Shown here in pieces: positions 24,491-32,291 of a stretch of 39,647 nucleotides of DNA (within the stretch, counting starts at the first letter, position 1; every line of letters starts with the position of its first letter). The notes beneath the pieces were generated by a model that worked only from the letters and a program-made list of their open reading frames with translations, did no database searches and was not told the origin of the DNA. The DNA lies in assembly GCF_944324525.1 (NCBI RefSeq), contig NZ_CALUWS010000028.1:1-39647 (forward strand). Direction: 5' to 3'. The DNA comes from an uncultured Desulfovibrio sp. GTDB taxonomy: Bacteria; Desulfobacterota; Desulfovibrionia; Desulfovibrionales; Desulfovibrionaceae. The position numbers were made by a program, and so were the translations under genes.

Positions 24491-25492
24491 CTACTGCCAG
24501 AGGGGTTGGCCGCAGGCCTTGAGGAAGGCATTGATGGCTTCCTTGCCGCCCATGCCGTCAGCCACGGCGGGCCAGACCTTCTGGAGGGCCACTTCCTTCC
24601 ACTTGTCCTCGTCGGTCAGCTTGACGATCCGCAGGCCCTTGGCCACCAGCTCGCGCTTGGCGATCTCGGACATGGTGGAATGATACTTGAGGGATTCCTC
24701 CTGCGCGTACTTGCCGGCGTCCACCACGATCTTCTGGAGTTCGGGCGGCATCTTGGCGTAGACGCGCTCGCTGAGCACCAGGGGCTGGAGCTGGAAGGTG
24801 TAGTGAACTTCGGTCAGATACTTCTGGTTGGCTTCCAGGAACTTCATGGCTTCAAAGCCGATGTAGCCGTAGCACTGGCCGTCCACCACGCCCTGCTGGA
24901 GCGCCGTGAAGGTCTCGGCCCAGGAGATGGGGGTCGGGCTGCCGCCGAAGGCCTTGTAGGAGGCGATCAGCACGGCGCTCTGGGGCACGCGGAACTTCAG
25001 GTCCGCCATGTCGGACATCTTCTTGACGGGGTGCTTGGAGTTGGAGATGTAGCGGAAGTCCGTGTACGTCCAGCACAGCACGCGGAAACCGGCCTTGGTG
25101 GCGTAGCTGTTGAGCAGTTCGGCGGGCTTGCCGTTGGTGCCGACCACCACTTCATCCAGATTGTCGAAGAGGTAGGGCAGCGTCAGGATGCCGAGGCGCT
25201 TTTCAAAGGGCACGAGATTGGCGATGCCGCCCACGGCGAAGGGCTGGGAACCTTTCTGCACATTGCGGAAGACTTCGCTCTCGTCGCCGAGGCTGCCGCC
25301 GAAGAACAGCTGCACTTCGACCTGGCCTTTTGATTGTTCTTCCATGTACTTCTTGAAGGCCTTGGCGGCGTAACCCTGTTCGGAATCTTCAGGGTCACCC
25401 ACAGCCACGCGGAAGATCTCCGCGGCGGAGGCGGTGGCGCTCCAGAGGAACAGAGCCGCAAGCATAAGGGGAATGATTCGTTTGAGATTCAT
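24491..25492 (-). CDS. TRAP-type (DctP family) periplasmic solute-binding protein
   Basis: A 333-residue binding protein of tripartite ATP-independent periplasmic transporters. There is a signal peptide (MNLKRIIPLMLAALFLWSA, cut likely after SASA), then family stretches GYAAKAFKKYMEE, LPYLFDN, KFRVPQSAVLIASYKAFG, GSPTPISWAETFTALQQGVVDGQ and an Arg in the KFRVP segment that binds the substrate carboxylate in this family. AAGGAG sits 7 bases before the ATG at 25492; a GTG two codons earlier is less well placed. The membrane subunits (DctQ, DctM) are not next to it on either side, so it is an orphan here. The ligand is probably an organic acid; which one cannot be read. Confidence 0.9.
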   Translation of the reverse strand: MNLKRIIPLMLAALFLWSATASAAEIFRVAVGDPEDSEQGYAAKAFKKYMEEQSKGQVEVQLFFGGSLGDESEVFRNVQKGSQPFAVGGIANLVPFEKRLGILTLPYLFDNLDEVVVGTNGKPAELLNSYATKAGFRVLCWTYTDFRYISNSKHPVKKMSDMADLKFRVPQSAVLIASYKAFGGSPTPISWAETFTALQQGVVDGQCYGYIGFEAMKFLEANQKYLTEVHYTFQLQPLVLSERVYAKMPPELQKIVVDAGKYAQEESLKYHSTMSEIAKRELVAKGLRIVKLTDEDKWKEVALQKVWPAVADGMGGKEAINAFLKACGQPLWQ

Positions 25493-25689
25493 TGGCACGC
25501 TCCTTGAATGTAAAAAGTTTATGATGCATTACGTAGTAAAACGCAAGAAAACGCAACAATTTGTTTCTTATTGTGTTGAAAAAAATTTTAAATAATTTCA
25601 ATATGTTAAAAATTTCAAGAGATATTTTTTGGCTTCAGGTCTTGCAATAATGTGAAAAAAAGAACAGTATTAACCTTAAGGAGGAAACA
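25493..25689. promoter_or_regulatory. Divergent AT-rich regulatory region
   Basis: About 200 AT-rich bases lie between the minus-strand TRAP binding protein and the plus-strand ABC operon, so promoters for both must be here. It includes TTGTTTCTTATTGTGTTG and a GTCTTGCAATAATG element. No pair of boxes is clear enough to place. The ABC operon start has a strong ribosome binding site (TTAAGGAGGAA). Confidence 0.5.
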
Positions 25690-26442
25690 ATGGACGAAAA
25701 ACAAACGCGAAACAAGGTTGAGGTGAGAAATTTAACCAAGCGATTCGGCGATTTGACAGTGCTGGACGGTATCAACTTTAACATCAAGGAAGGGGAACTG
25801 CTCGCGATCGTCGGGCCGACCGGGTGCGGCAAGACGACATTTCTCAACACATTGTCGAAGCTGATGCCGACAACCGAAGGGAACATCTACATCAACGGCG
25901 AGGAAGCGGATCCCAAAAAACATAATCTCGCCTACGTGTTCCAGGAGCCTACATGTCTGCCGTGGCGTACGGTGAGGGAAAACGTCGCCTACGGCATGGA
26001 GGTGAAGGGGGTCGGCAAGGAAGAACGCGAGGCCAGGGCGACCAAAATCATGGATCTTGTCGGGCTGACCTCATGCGCCGATCTGTACCCCAATCAGGTT
26101 TCCGCCAGCATGATGCAGCGCATCGCTGTCTCGCGGGCATTCGCGGTCAATCCAGACTTGCTCCTGATGGATGAGCCATATGGCCAGCTTGACGTAAAGC
26201 TGCGCTTTTACCTTGAAGATGAGCTGGTCAATATCTGGAGAAAGCTCAACAGCACAGTGCTTTTTGTAACACACAACATAGAAGAAGCTGTCTATGTGGC
26301 GGAAAGAATTTTGGTGCTTACCAACAAGCCGACAAAGATCAAGGCGGAAATCCCCGTTGATCTCCCTCGGCCGCGCGACTTGCTGAACCCCAAGTTCATC
26401 GAATTGCGTAAAGAGGTAACCGAGCTGATTCGCTGGTGGTAA
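25690..26442 (+). CDS. NitT/TauT-type ABC importer ATPase A (degenerate signature)
   Basis: A 250-residue ATPase of the nitrate/sulfonate/taurine importer family. Walker A GPTGCGKT is at residues 42-49, the Q-loop Gln at 85, Walker B LLLMDE at 157-162 and the switch His at 195 (VTHNIEEA). The signature that should read LSGGM is VSASM at 137-141. Because each ATP site is made of one subunit's Walker A and the other's signature, this defect falls on the site whose Walker A comes from the second ATPase (28161-28925), which is itself altered. It is the first gene of a five-gene run with two permeases and the second ATPase. The substrate is not readable. GC content is lower than in flanking operons. 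Confidence 0.88.
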   Translation: MDEKQTRNKVEVRNLTKRFGDLTVLDGINFNIKEGELLAIVGPTGCGKTTFLNTLSKLMPTTEGNIYINGEEADPKKHNLAYVFQEPTCLPWRTVRENVAYGMEVKGVGKEEREARATKIMDLVGLTSCADLYPNQVSASMMQRIAVSRAFAVNPDLLLMDEPYGQLDVKLRFYLEDELVNIWRKLNSTVLFVTHNIEEAVYVAERILVLTNKPTKIKAEIPVDLPRPRDLLNPKFIELRKEVTELIRWW

Positions 26443-26483
26443 TGAAATCGCTGATCAGATAAAGCATAGGGTGAGGATCTTCA

Positions 26484-27278
26484 ATGGCTTATAAAGAAGT
26501 AACTGTTAAACAACCGCTTCTCTTGACGGTTTTGCCGTATGTGAGCATCGCCGCTTTTTTCATCGTTTGGGAGTTCGCTGTCAGCTCCGGGGTCATCCCC
26601 AATGAACTGTTGGCGTCGCCGAGCCAAGTGGTGAGCACTTTCATTGATAAATTGTCAAACCCGAACCCAGATGGGGCCGTGATGGCCACGCATGCTTGGA
26701 CGTCCGTGCAGGAAGCCTTTATCGGCTATTTGCTGGCGCTGCTCGTCGGCATCCCGCTTGGCCTGGCTATGGGCTGGTTCAATGTGGTTGAGGGGCTTTT
26801 TCGTCCAATTTTCGAACTTATCCGGCCCATTCCGCCCATCGCGTGGATACCTCTTACGGTCTTTTGGTTTGGAATTGGCCTGGCTGGCAAAGTGTTCATC
26901 ATTTGGATTGCGGGCATCGTCCCCTGCGTCATCAACGCCTATGTCGGCGTTCGCATGACAAACCCGACGCTTATCCAAATGGCGCGTACTTACGGAGCCA
27001 ATGACTGGCAGATATTTACCCAACTGTGTATTCCTTCCTCGCTTCCCATGGTTTTTGGCGCGCTGCAACTGGCACTTGCCTACTGCTGGACCAATCTTGT
27101 CGCGGCGGAACTCTTGGCCGCCGACTCAGGACTTGGCTTCCTCATCACGATGGGGGGACGGCTCGGCCGGCCCGACATCATCGTCCTTGGGATGATCTGC
27201 GTCGGTATTTCAGGCGCCATCATCGGATTCATCATCGACCGTGTTGAAAAGAAGCTGTTGGCCGGAATCAGGAGGTAA
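26484..27278 (+). CDS. NitT/TauT-type ABC importer permease A
   Basis: A 264-residue inner-membrane permease with about six hydrophobic segments. Family features are FIGYLLALLVGIPLGLAMGW, FELIRPIPPIAWIPLTVFWFG and an EAA-type coupling loop (MARTYGANDWQIFTQLCIP near residue 165) that docks on the ATPase. The Arg-Pro-Ile-Pro-Pro-Ile-Ala-Trp segment is a hallmark of SsuC/TauC/NrtB-type permeases. It starts 41 bases after ATPase A and ends two bases before permease B begins, which suggests tight co-translation and a permease heterodimer. Confidence 0.9.
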   Translation: MAYKEVTVKQPLLLTVLPYVSIAAFFIVWEFAVSSGVIPNELLASPSQVVSTFIDKLSNPNPDGAVMATHAWTSVQEAFIGYLLALLVGIPLGLAMGWFNVVEGLFRPIFELIRPIPPIAWIPLTVFWFGIGLAGKVFIIWIAGIVPCVINAYVGVRMTNPTLIQMARTYGANDWQIFTQLCIPSSLPMVFGALQLALAYCWTNLVAAELLAADSGLGFLITMGGRLGRPDIIVLGMICVGISGAIIGFIIDRVEKKLLAGIRR

Positions 27279-27280
27279 AC

Positions 27281-28126
27281 ATGAGCGGCTCCTCAATTGC
27301 TAATGAAACCATAGATCACTCCAAGAACCGCGAACCCTTCAGCTTTTACAAGTTCATCACGAATAAATATTTTCTCAACGTCGTATCCATTGTGGCCTTT
27401 CTGCTTATTTGGGATTACGTCGCCAAGGAAAAGATCTTTCGTGATTCGCTGGCCAGGCCGCTCGAGGTGGTTGATCAGCTCTATATGCTCACCTATATGA
27501 AATTCGCCGGCACAAATCTTGCTGGACATATATGGGCGAGCACCCAGCGCGTGCTTATAGGCTTCATCGCGGCCAGCATCGTCGCTGTACCGCTTGGCTT
27601 GTTCATGGCATTGAACAAATACGTCAATGCTGTGGTCAAACCTCTGTTCGACCTCTTTAAGCCCATGCCGCCCATCGCGTGGGTGTCCATTGCCATCCTC
27701 TGGTTCGGCATTGGCGAAATGTCCAAGGTCTTCATCATCATCATTGGAACCTTTGTCCCTTGCCTTCTCAACGCGTATAATGGAGTGAGGCTGGTCGATC
27801 CCGACCTGTACGATGTCGTCAGGGTGCTTGGCGGCAACAGGCGAGATGAAATTTTCCACGTATGCTTCCCGGCCTCCTTCCCAGCGGTGTTCGCGGGGTT
27901 GCAAATTTCACTCAGCTCCGCGTGGACGTGTGTGCTGGCAGCTGAACTGATGAATTCGCGTGACGGAATGGGCTTTCTCATCAAGCGCGGCATGGATACG
28001 CATCAACCCACCCTCGTCCTGGGAGGCATGGTGCTCATTGCGGCGGCGGCCTATGGCACGTCACTGCTGGTGACGCTTTTGGAAAAGAAGCTTTGCCCGT
28101 GGAAGCGCACCATTGAAAACCTTTAA
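27281..28126 (+). CDS. NitT/TauT-type ABC importer permease B
   Basis: A 281-residue permease, a clear but distant paralogue of permease A, with a hydrophilic N-terminus of about 30 residues. It has FDLFKPMPPIAWVSIAILWFG and the coupling loop VVRVLGGNRRDEIFHVCFPA, then AWTCVLAAELMNSRDGMGFL. ATGAGCGG starts two bases after permease A stops, with AGGAGGTAA as ribosome binding site inside the upstream gene. Having two different permeases and two different ATPases is uncommon in this family, where homodimers are the rule. Confidence 0.9.
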   Translation: MSGSSIANETIDHSKNREPFSFYKFITNKYFLNVVSIVAFLLIWDYVAKEKIFRDSLARPLEVVDQLYMLTYMKFAGTNLAGHIWASTQRVLIGFIAASIVAVPLGLFMALNKYVNAVVKPLFDLFKPMPPIAWVSIAILWFGIGEMSKVFIIIIGTFVPCLLNAYNGVRLVDPDLYDVVRVLGGNRRDEIFHVCFPASFPAVFAGLQISLSSAWTCVLAAELMNSRDGMGFLIKRGMDTHQPTLVLGGMVLIAAAAYGTSLLVTLLEKKLCPWKRTIENL

Positions 28127-28160
28127 TCGCTTCGGCGGCCGCAACAAGGAATGAGACATA

Positions 28161-28925
28161 ATGGCACACAAGCTGAAACTTCATTGCGACAATGTCAGCA
28201 AGACGTTCATTCAAAAGGGGAATCAGGAAGTCCCCGTGATCAGGGACGTCACACTGGATGTTTACGAAAATGAGTTTTTGGTCATTCTCGGGCCAGGGCA
28301 GTGCGGAAAATCAACGCTGCTGAAAATTTTTGCAGGTCTTGAAACGCCCGACACTGGCTATGTAACTCTGGATGGTCAGCCCATAGTGGGGCCAGGACCG
28401 GATCGGGGCATCGTTTTTCAGGGCTACATGCTGTTTGCGTGGAAAACCGTTCGCGATAATGTGGAACTGGGACTTAAACTCAGAAATATTCCTAAAAGCG
28501 AGCGCCGTGATATTGGTCAGCACTATATTGACATGGTGGGGCTTACGGGGTTTGAAAATCACTATCCCCACCAGTTGTCGGGCGGCATGAAGCAACGCGT
28601 CGGAATTGCGCGGGCCTATGCCAACTCTCCCAACATCATGCTCCTGGATGAACCCTTCGGTCAGCTGGATGCGCAGACCCGCATGTTCATGCAGAAGGAG
28701 ACCGCGCGCATTTGGGAGCAGGAACGGCGCACGGTAATTTTTGTGACGAATAATATTGACGAAGCGCTCTACTTGGGCGATAGAATCATATTGATGGAGG
28801 GGAAACTGCCGGGAACCATCAAGACAAGCTATGATATCGATTTGCCACGCCCACGAGAACATACGAATATTGATCTTCTCAAACTGCGTGCGACCATAAC
28901 CGATAACACGGAACTTGTACTGTAG
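28161..28925 (+). CDS. NitT/TauT-type ABC importer ATPase B (altered Walker A and switch loop)
   Basis: A 254-residue ATPase with a normal signature (LSGGM, residues 139-143), Walker B MLLDEP (160-165) and Q-loop Gln. Two other features depart from the family: Walker A is GPGQCGKST (44-52) where GPSGCGKST is usual, and the switch His after strand 6 is Asn197 (VTNNIDEA). The His to Asn change is a single codon difference (AAT for CAT). Both alterations, with the weak signature of ATPase A, map to the same composite ATP site, leaving the other site canonical. It begins 34 bases after permease B. Loss of function is a possible alternative, but the frame and every other motif are intact. Confidence 0.88.
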   Translation: MAHKLKLHCDNVSKTFIQKGNQEVPVIRDVTLDVYENEFLVILGPGQCGKSTLLKIFAGLETPDTGYVTLDGQPIVGPGPDRGIVFQGYMLFAWKTVRDNVELGLKLRNIPKSERRDIGQHYIDMVGLTGFENHYPHQLSGGMKQRVGIARAYANSPNIMLLDEPFGQLDAQTRMFMQKETARIWEQERRTVIFVTNNIDEALYLGDRIILMEGKLPGTIKTSYDIDLPRPREHTNIDLLKLRATITDNTELVL

Positions 28926-28933
28926 CTGTGAAT

Positions 28934-29293
28934 ATGCTTTTCAGCGTCATCGTCGGCATAACAGCCACCTGCTTGATTTGGCATGGCGTCAGGAAGTTGA
29001 CCATGACCAAAATTGAGAAGAAGGATGAGACTCGACCAATTCCATATGATGGAAAAAAAACTCGGGAAGAGCTGATAGAGAAAACACTGAAGCAGCTTTT
29101 TCGTGTCAGGTTGGCAGGACTCATTCTCTGTGCGGCGGCTGCGGTAGGCCTGTATCTTCATGTGCCAAAGACCGTCGTGGCCCTCGTGGCGGCATGCGGA
29201 TGCATCATGCAATACGTTGCTTATCGAATTCGCAATATGCGCGATAAAAGCTTGCGGCAACTGGGTGACAATGCTTTCTATGATCGAGATTGA
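28934..29293 (+). CDS. Small membrane protein of the ABC operon, unknown function
   Basis: A 119-residue protein with one hydrophobic segment at the N-terminus (MLFSVIVGITATCLIW), a charged middle region (EKKDETRPIPYDGKKTREE) and two more hydrophobic stretches (LAGLILCAAAAVGLYL and TVVALVAACGCIMQYVAY). I recognise no family. It follows ATPase B by eight bases; a GTG two codons upstream could also start it. The tight spacing argues that it belongs to the transporter, perhaps as an accessory membrane subunit. No such subunit is part of standard NitT/TauT importers. Confidence 0.7.
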   Translation: MLFSVIVGITATCLIWHGVRKLTMTKIEKKDETRPIPYDGKKTREELIEKTLKQLFRVRLAGLILCAAAAVGLYLHVPKTVVALVAACGCIMQYVAYRIRNMRDKSLRQLGDNAFYDRD

Positions 29294-29385
29294 TGCTGAA
29301 TGGTCATGATTTTTGTCGGGAAGAACGCTCTCGAATAGGTCGAAAGACGTGTCTTTCCAGGTAAAACAAGCAAGGAGAAATCTCT

Positions 29386-30465
29386 ATGCGATTCAAAAAA
29401 CTCCTTTCCCTCTTGATGGCTGCCGTGCTTTGCGCCACTATGTCATCAGGCGTCCTTGCAGCGAAGCTTACAAAGGTTCCAACAGCATGGATGGATGAGC
29501 ATGAAACCTTCCTGATCTGGTATGCCAAGGAGAAAGGATGGGACAAGGAAGTGGGGCTCGACCTTGATATCCAGTACTTCGGTTCGGGAATGGACATCCT
29601 GAACGCTCTTCCGTCAGGATCGTGGGTCTTCGCCGGTATGGGCGCTGTGCCTGCCATGATGGGCGCGCTGCGCTACAACACGTCCATTATTGCCATCGGC
29701 AATGACGAATCCATGACCAACGCCGTGCTGGTGCGTGCGGACAGCCCCATTGCCAAGGTCAAGGGCTACAATAAGGATTTCCCTGAAGTTCTTGGCAGCC
29801 CCGAGACCGTCAAAGGCAAGACCATCTTGGTGACTACGGTTTCGTCCGCGCACTATGGCCTGTCGAACTGGCTCAAGGCTCTGGGCCTGACCGACAAGGA
29901 CGTGACGATCAAGAACATGGATCAGGCGCAGGCTCTTGGCGCTTTTGATAACGGCATAGGCGACGCCGTGGCCCTGTGGGCTCCGCATCTCTACGCCGGA
30001 CAGGCTAAGGGCTGGAAGATCGCTGGCGATCTTAAGATGGTCAATGTGGGCAACCCCATCGTCCTTATCGCCGACACCAAGTATGCGGAAAAGAATCCTG
30101 AGATCGTGGCCAAGTTCCTGAGCATCTATCTGCGTGCCGTCAATATGCTGCAGAACGAGCCTCTGGAAAGCCTTGTGCCCGAGTACCAGCGTTTTTACCT
30201 CGAATGGGCTGGCAAGCAGTACTCCAAGGAGATCGCTCTGGTGGACTTGCAGAAGCATCCCGTGTTCAATCTGAAGCAGCAGCTTGCCCTGTTTGACGAT
30301 TCCAAGGGAATGAGCAAGGCGCAGACTTGGCAGAGCGAGATTGCGAAGTTCTTTGCGAGTGTTGGCAGCATCAACCAGGAAGAATTGAGCAAGGTTCGTG
30401 ATGGTGCCTACGCGACCGGTAAGTATCTGAAGCTTGTGAAGGAACCTATCCCGAGCTACAAGTAG
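29386..30465 (+). CDS. NitT/TauT-type ABC substrate-binding protein 1
   Basis: A 359-residue periplasmic binding protein with a signal peptide (MRFKKLLSLLMAAVLCATMS, cut likely after VLAA) and the NMT1/SsuA-like fold. LTKVPTAWMDEHETFLIWYA, GSGMDILNALPSGSWVFAG and the lobe-crossing GKTILVTTVSSAHYGLSNWL are in family positions. It feeds the importer encoded upstream. CAAGGAGAAAT precedes the ATG, 92 bases after the small membrane protein. A strong terminator follows. It shares long blocks with the gene at 30767-31843 and is more GC-rich than that copy. Confidence 0.9.
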   Translation: MRFKKLLSLLMAAVLCATMSSGVLAAKLTKVPTAWMDEHETFLIWYAKEKGWDKEVGLDLDIQYFGSGMDILNALPSGSWVFAGMGAVPAMMGALRYNTSIIAIGNDESMTNAVLVRADSPIAKVKGYNKDFPEVLGSPETVKGKTILVTTVSSAHYGLSNWLKALGLTDKDVTIKNMDQAQALGAFDNGIGDAVALWAPHLYAGQAKGWKIAGDLKMVNVGNPIVLIADTKYAEKNPEIVAKFLSIYLRAVNMLQNEPLESLVPEYQRFYLEWAGKQYSKEIALVDLQKHPVFNLKQQLALFDDSKGMSKAQTWQSEIAKFFASVGSINQEELSKVRDGAYATGKYLKLVKEPIPSYK

Positions 30466-30473
30466 TGGTGCTT

Positions 30474-30517
30474 GCGCGGGCGAAAGCGGTGGATCCAGGT
30501 CTTTCGCCCGCGCTTTT
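30474..30517 (+). terminator. Rho-independent terminator after binding protein 1
   Basis: GCGCGGGCGAAAG (30474-30486) pairs perfectly with CTTTCGCCCGCGC (30501-30513), followed by TTTT. The second binding protein gene therefore needs its own promoter or read-through. Confidence 0.9.
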
Positions 30518-30549
30518 GATACCTGAGCGAACAAGATTGAAGCTGATTC

Positions 30550-30690
30550 TCACTTGTCGGCCATGGCCATGAAAATTTTTTGCACGGCTAGGGGATTTTT
30601 GTCATGTGGTGTGCCATCTCGTACAACAATCTTCTCACCGTCAAGCCTCACAGCGGACACAAGATTGGACTGGCCCAAGTTATCTTGTTC
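30550..30690 (-). pseudogene. Possible 3' gene remnant between the two binding-protein genes
   Basis: On the minus strand an open stretch of about 45 codons reads NLVSAVRLDGEKIVVRDGTP and ends KIFMAMADK-stop at 30550. Codon use looks like a real protein, but there is no start and upstream it soon meets stops. I do not recognise the family. It may be what remains of a gene displaced when the binding protein was duplicated. Confidence 0.3.
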
Positions 30691-30766
30691 AGTTTCTCTG
30701 AGTCATAGTTCGCAGGTGCTCTTTTCAGAAATGCTTTCAGCGAAACTCATGCACTAAGGAATCATT

Positions 30767-31843
30767 ATGCGCATGGTGAAAAAATGCTTGTTACTGAGTC
30801 TGCTCCTGTTGAGCATGATTGGAGTCCAGGCTGTGGAGGCTGCAAAATTGCAGAAAATTCCCGCTGGCTGGATGGGAGCGCAGGAAACTTTTCCGATATG
30901 GTATGCGAAGCAGCAAGGTTGGGATAAGAAGCTTGGCCTTGACATTGAACTCGTATATTTCAACTCGGGGATGGATGCAATGAATACCCTTCCGGCCAAA
31001 ACTTGGGTTATTGCCGGTATGGGAGCTCTCCCCGCCATGATTGGTGCCTTACGACAGGATATTTATGTGATTGCCGATTGCAACGAGGAGGCATCAGCCA
31101 ACGCCGTCATGGTTCGAAAAGATAGTCCTATCCTCAAAAACAAAGGATTCAACAAGGCGTACCCTGAAGTATACGGCTCTCCTGAATCCGTAAAAGGCAA
31201 GACCGTACTTACCACAGCGGTTTCATCGGCGCACTATGCGCTCGTTGCATGGCTCAAGACGCTCGGCCTCTCCGAAAAGGATATTGTCCTCAAAAATATG
31301 GATCAGGCTTCAGCTCTTGCGGCCTTTGATTACGGTATTGGCGATATCGTTGCGTTGTGGGCCCCCCTCACATTTGTAGGCAACAATCGCGGCTGGCGCG
31401 ATGCGGCCACGCTCAAGAATTGCGGCGTCAGCCTGCCAATCGTCATGGTTGCTGATAAATCTTTTGCTGATGATAATCCTGAAGTTGTTGCCAAATTTCT
31501 TTACCTCTATATAAGGGCTGCTGAAGCAGTCAAAAAAATGCCAAATGATAAATTGATTCCAATTTATCTTCGGTTTTATAGCGAGTGGACAGGGGCTGAA
31601 TATGATACTCGTTTAGCCGAGTTGGATATTGCGAGCCATCCTCTTTTCACTATCGAAGAACTCTTGCGCGTTTATGATGATTCCGCTGGCCCCAGCATGG
31701 CTCAGCGACGGCAGGCTAATATAGCCAAGTTTTTCCATCAAGCGGGAAAAATTACAGATAGTGAGCTGGCCAAGGTTGAAAAGAGTGCATATGTGACCAA
31801 CAAATTCCTCAAGCTGGCAACAAAGATACAACTTCCCGAATAA
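30767..31843 (+). CDS. NitT/TauT-type ABC substrate-binding protein 2
   Basis: A 358-residue paralogue of the previous binding protein. The signal peptide is MRMVKKCLLLSLLLLSMIG; then LQKIPAGWMGAQETFPIWYA, NSGMDAMNTLPAKTWVIAG, GKTVLTTAVSSAHYALVAWL and the shared C-terminal helix pattern. The two copies agree through most of their length but differ at likely ligand-contact loops (DEHETFL versus GAQETFP; NDESMT versus NEEASA), so they may bind different molecules for the same membrane complex. Codon use is more AT-rich than in copy 1. CTAAGGAATC is a modest ribosome binding site. Confidence 0.88.
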   Translation: MRMVKKCLLLSLLLLSMIGVQAVEAAKLQKIPAGWMGAQETFPIWYAKQQGWDKKLGLDIELVYFNSGMDAMNTLPAKTWVIAGMGALPAMIGALRQDIYVIADCNEEASANAVMVRKDSPILKNKGFNKAYPEVYGSPESVKGKTVLTTAVSSAHYALVAWLKTLGLSEKDIVLKNMDQASALAAFDYGIGDIVALWAPLTFVGNNRGWRDAATLKNCGVSLPIVMVADKSFADDNPEVVAKFLYLYIRAAEAVKKMPNDKLIPIYLRFYSEWTGAEYDTRLAELDIASHPLFTIEELLRVYDDSAGPSMAQRRQANIAKFFHQAGKITDSELAKVEKSAYVTNKFLKLATKIQLPE

Positions 31844-31984
31844 TCGCAAGCGTCCCCGTCATGAAGGAAGGCGGTTTGCTGACGATACCGTCTCGCTATG
31901 TATGGGGGTGATGCCTTTGGCTGGGAACGCTGACTCGCAAATATCCCTGGCACACCAAGGGCTCGTAAGAGACCGCTGTACTTT

Positions 31985-32025
31985 GCCAAGAGTGGACGCA
32001 CATCTGTGGTGCATCCACTCTTGGC
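31985..32025 (+). terminator. Hairpin after binding protein 2
   Basis: GCCAAGAGTGGA pairs with TCCACTCTTGGC and the loop holds a second small stem. There is no T-run, so termination is only possible, not shown. Confidence 0.5.
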
Positions 32026-32051
32026 TGAAGAAGGCTTCGATCGAGATGGTG

Positions 32052-32086
32052 TCGTCAAAATATAAAGGTTATGCTATAGTCTTTAT
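32052..32086 (+). promoter_or_regulatory. Candidate tunR promoter with overlapping palindromic operator
   Basis: TCGTCA (32052-32057), 17 bases, then TATAGT (32075-32080) make a fair sigma-70 promoter. Across the -10 lies an imperfect palindrome, ATAAAG..TAT...ATA..CTTTAT (32062-32086), with 18 of 24 arm positions paired. A regulator bound here would block polymerase. Self-control by the regulator gene downstream is a guess. Repeat R2 separates the site from the gene. Confidence 0.45.
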
Positions 32087-32117
32087 TGTGGATGACGTAC
32101 GGAAAGCTTCGCACGCT

Positions 32118-32262
32118 TAGAGGATTTTGCCTTTGAAAAAGGCAAAACGCGAGGCGACGACGCAGCGCCGCCCGGCCAAAAGTGAACCGAAAACCGCACT
32201 TTTCCGAACCGCCAGGCCGCACGGCCTGGTATGCAAAGCGTTTCAAACGGAAAAGGCTCGCG
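32118..32262 (+). repeat. Dispersed repeat R2, copy b (in the tunR leader)
   Basis: TAGAGGATTTTGCCTTTGAA, GGCAAAACGCGAGGCG, CAGCGCCGCCCGGCC and AAGCGTTTCAAACGGAAAAG match copy a at 19733-19880 in order. The terminal inverted repeat has decayed here (TAGAGGA against GGCTC). The repeat would lie in the untranslated leader of the tunR-like gene and give it several hairpins. Confidence 0.75.
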
Positions 32263-32291
32263 TTCGCTCCTCTCGAAGAAAAGCAAGATGC

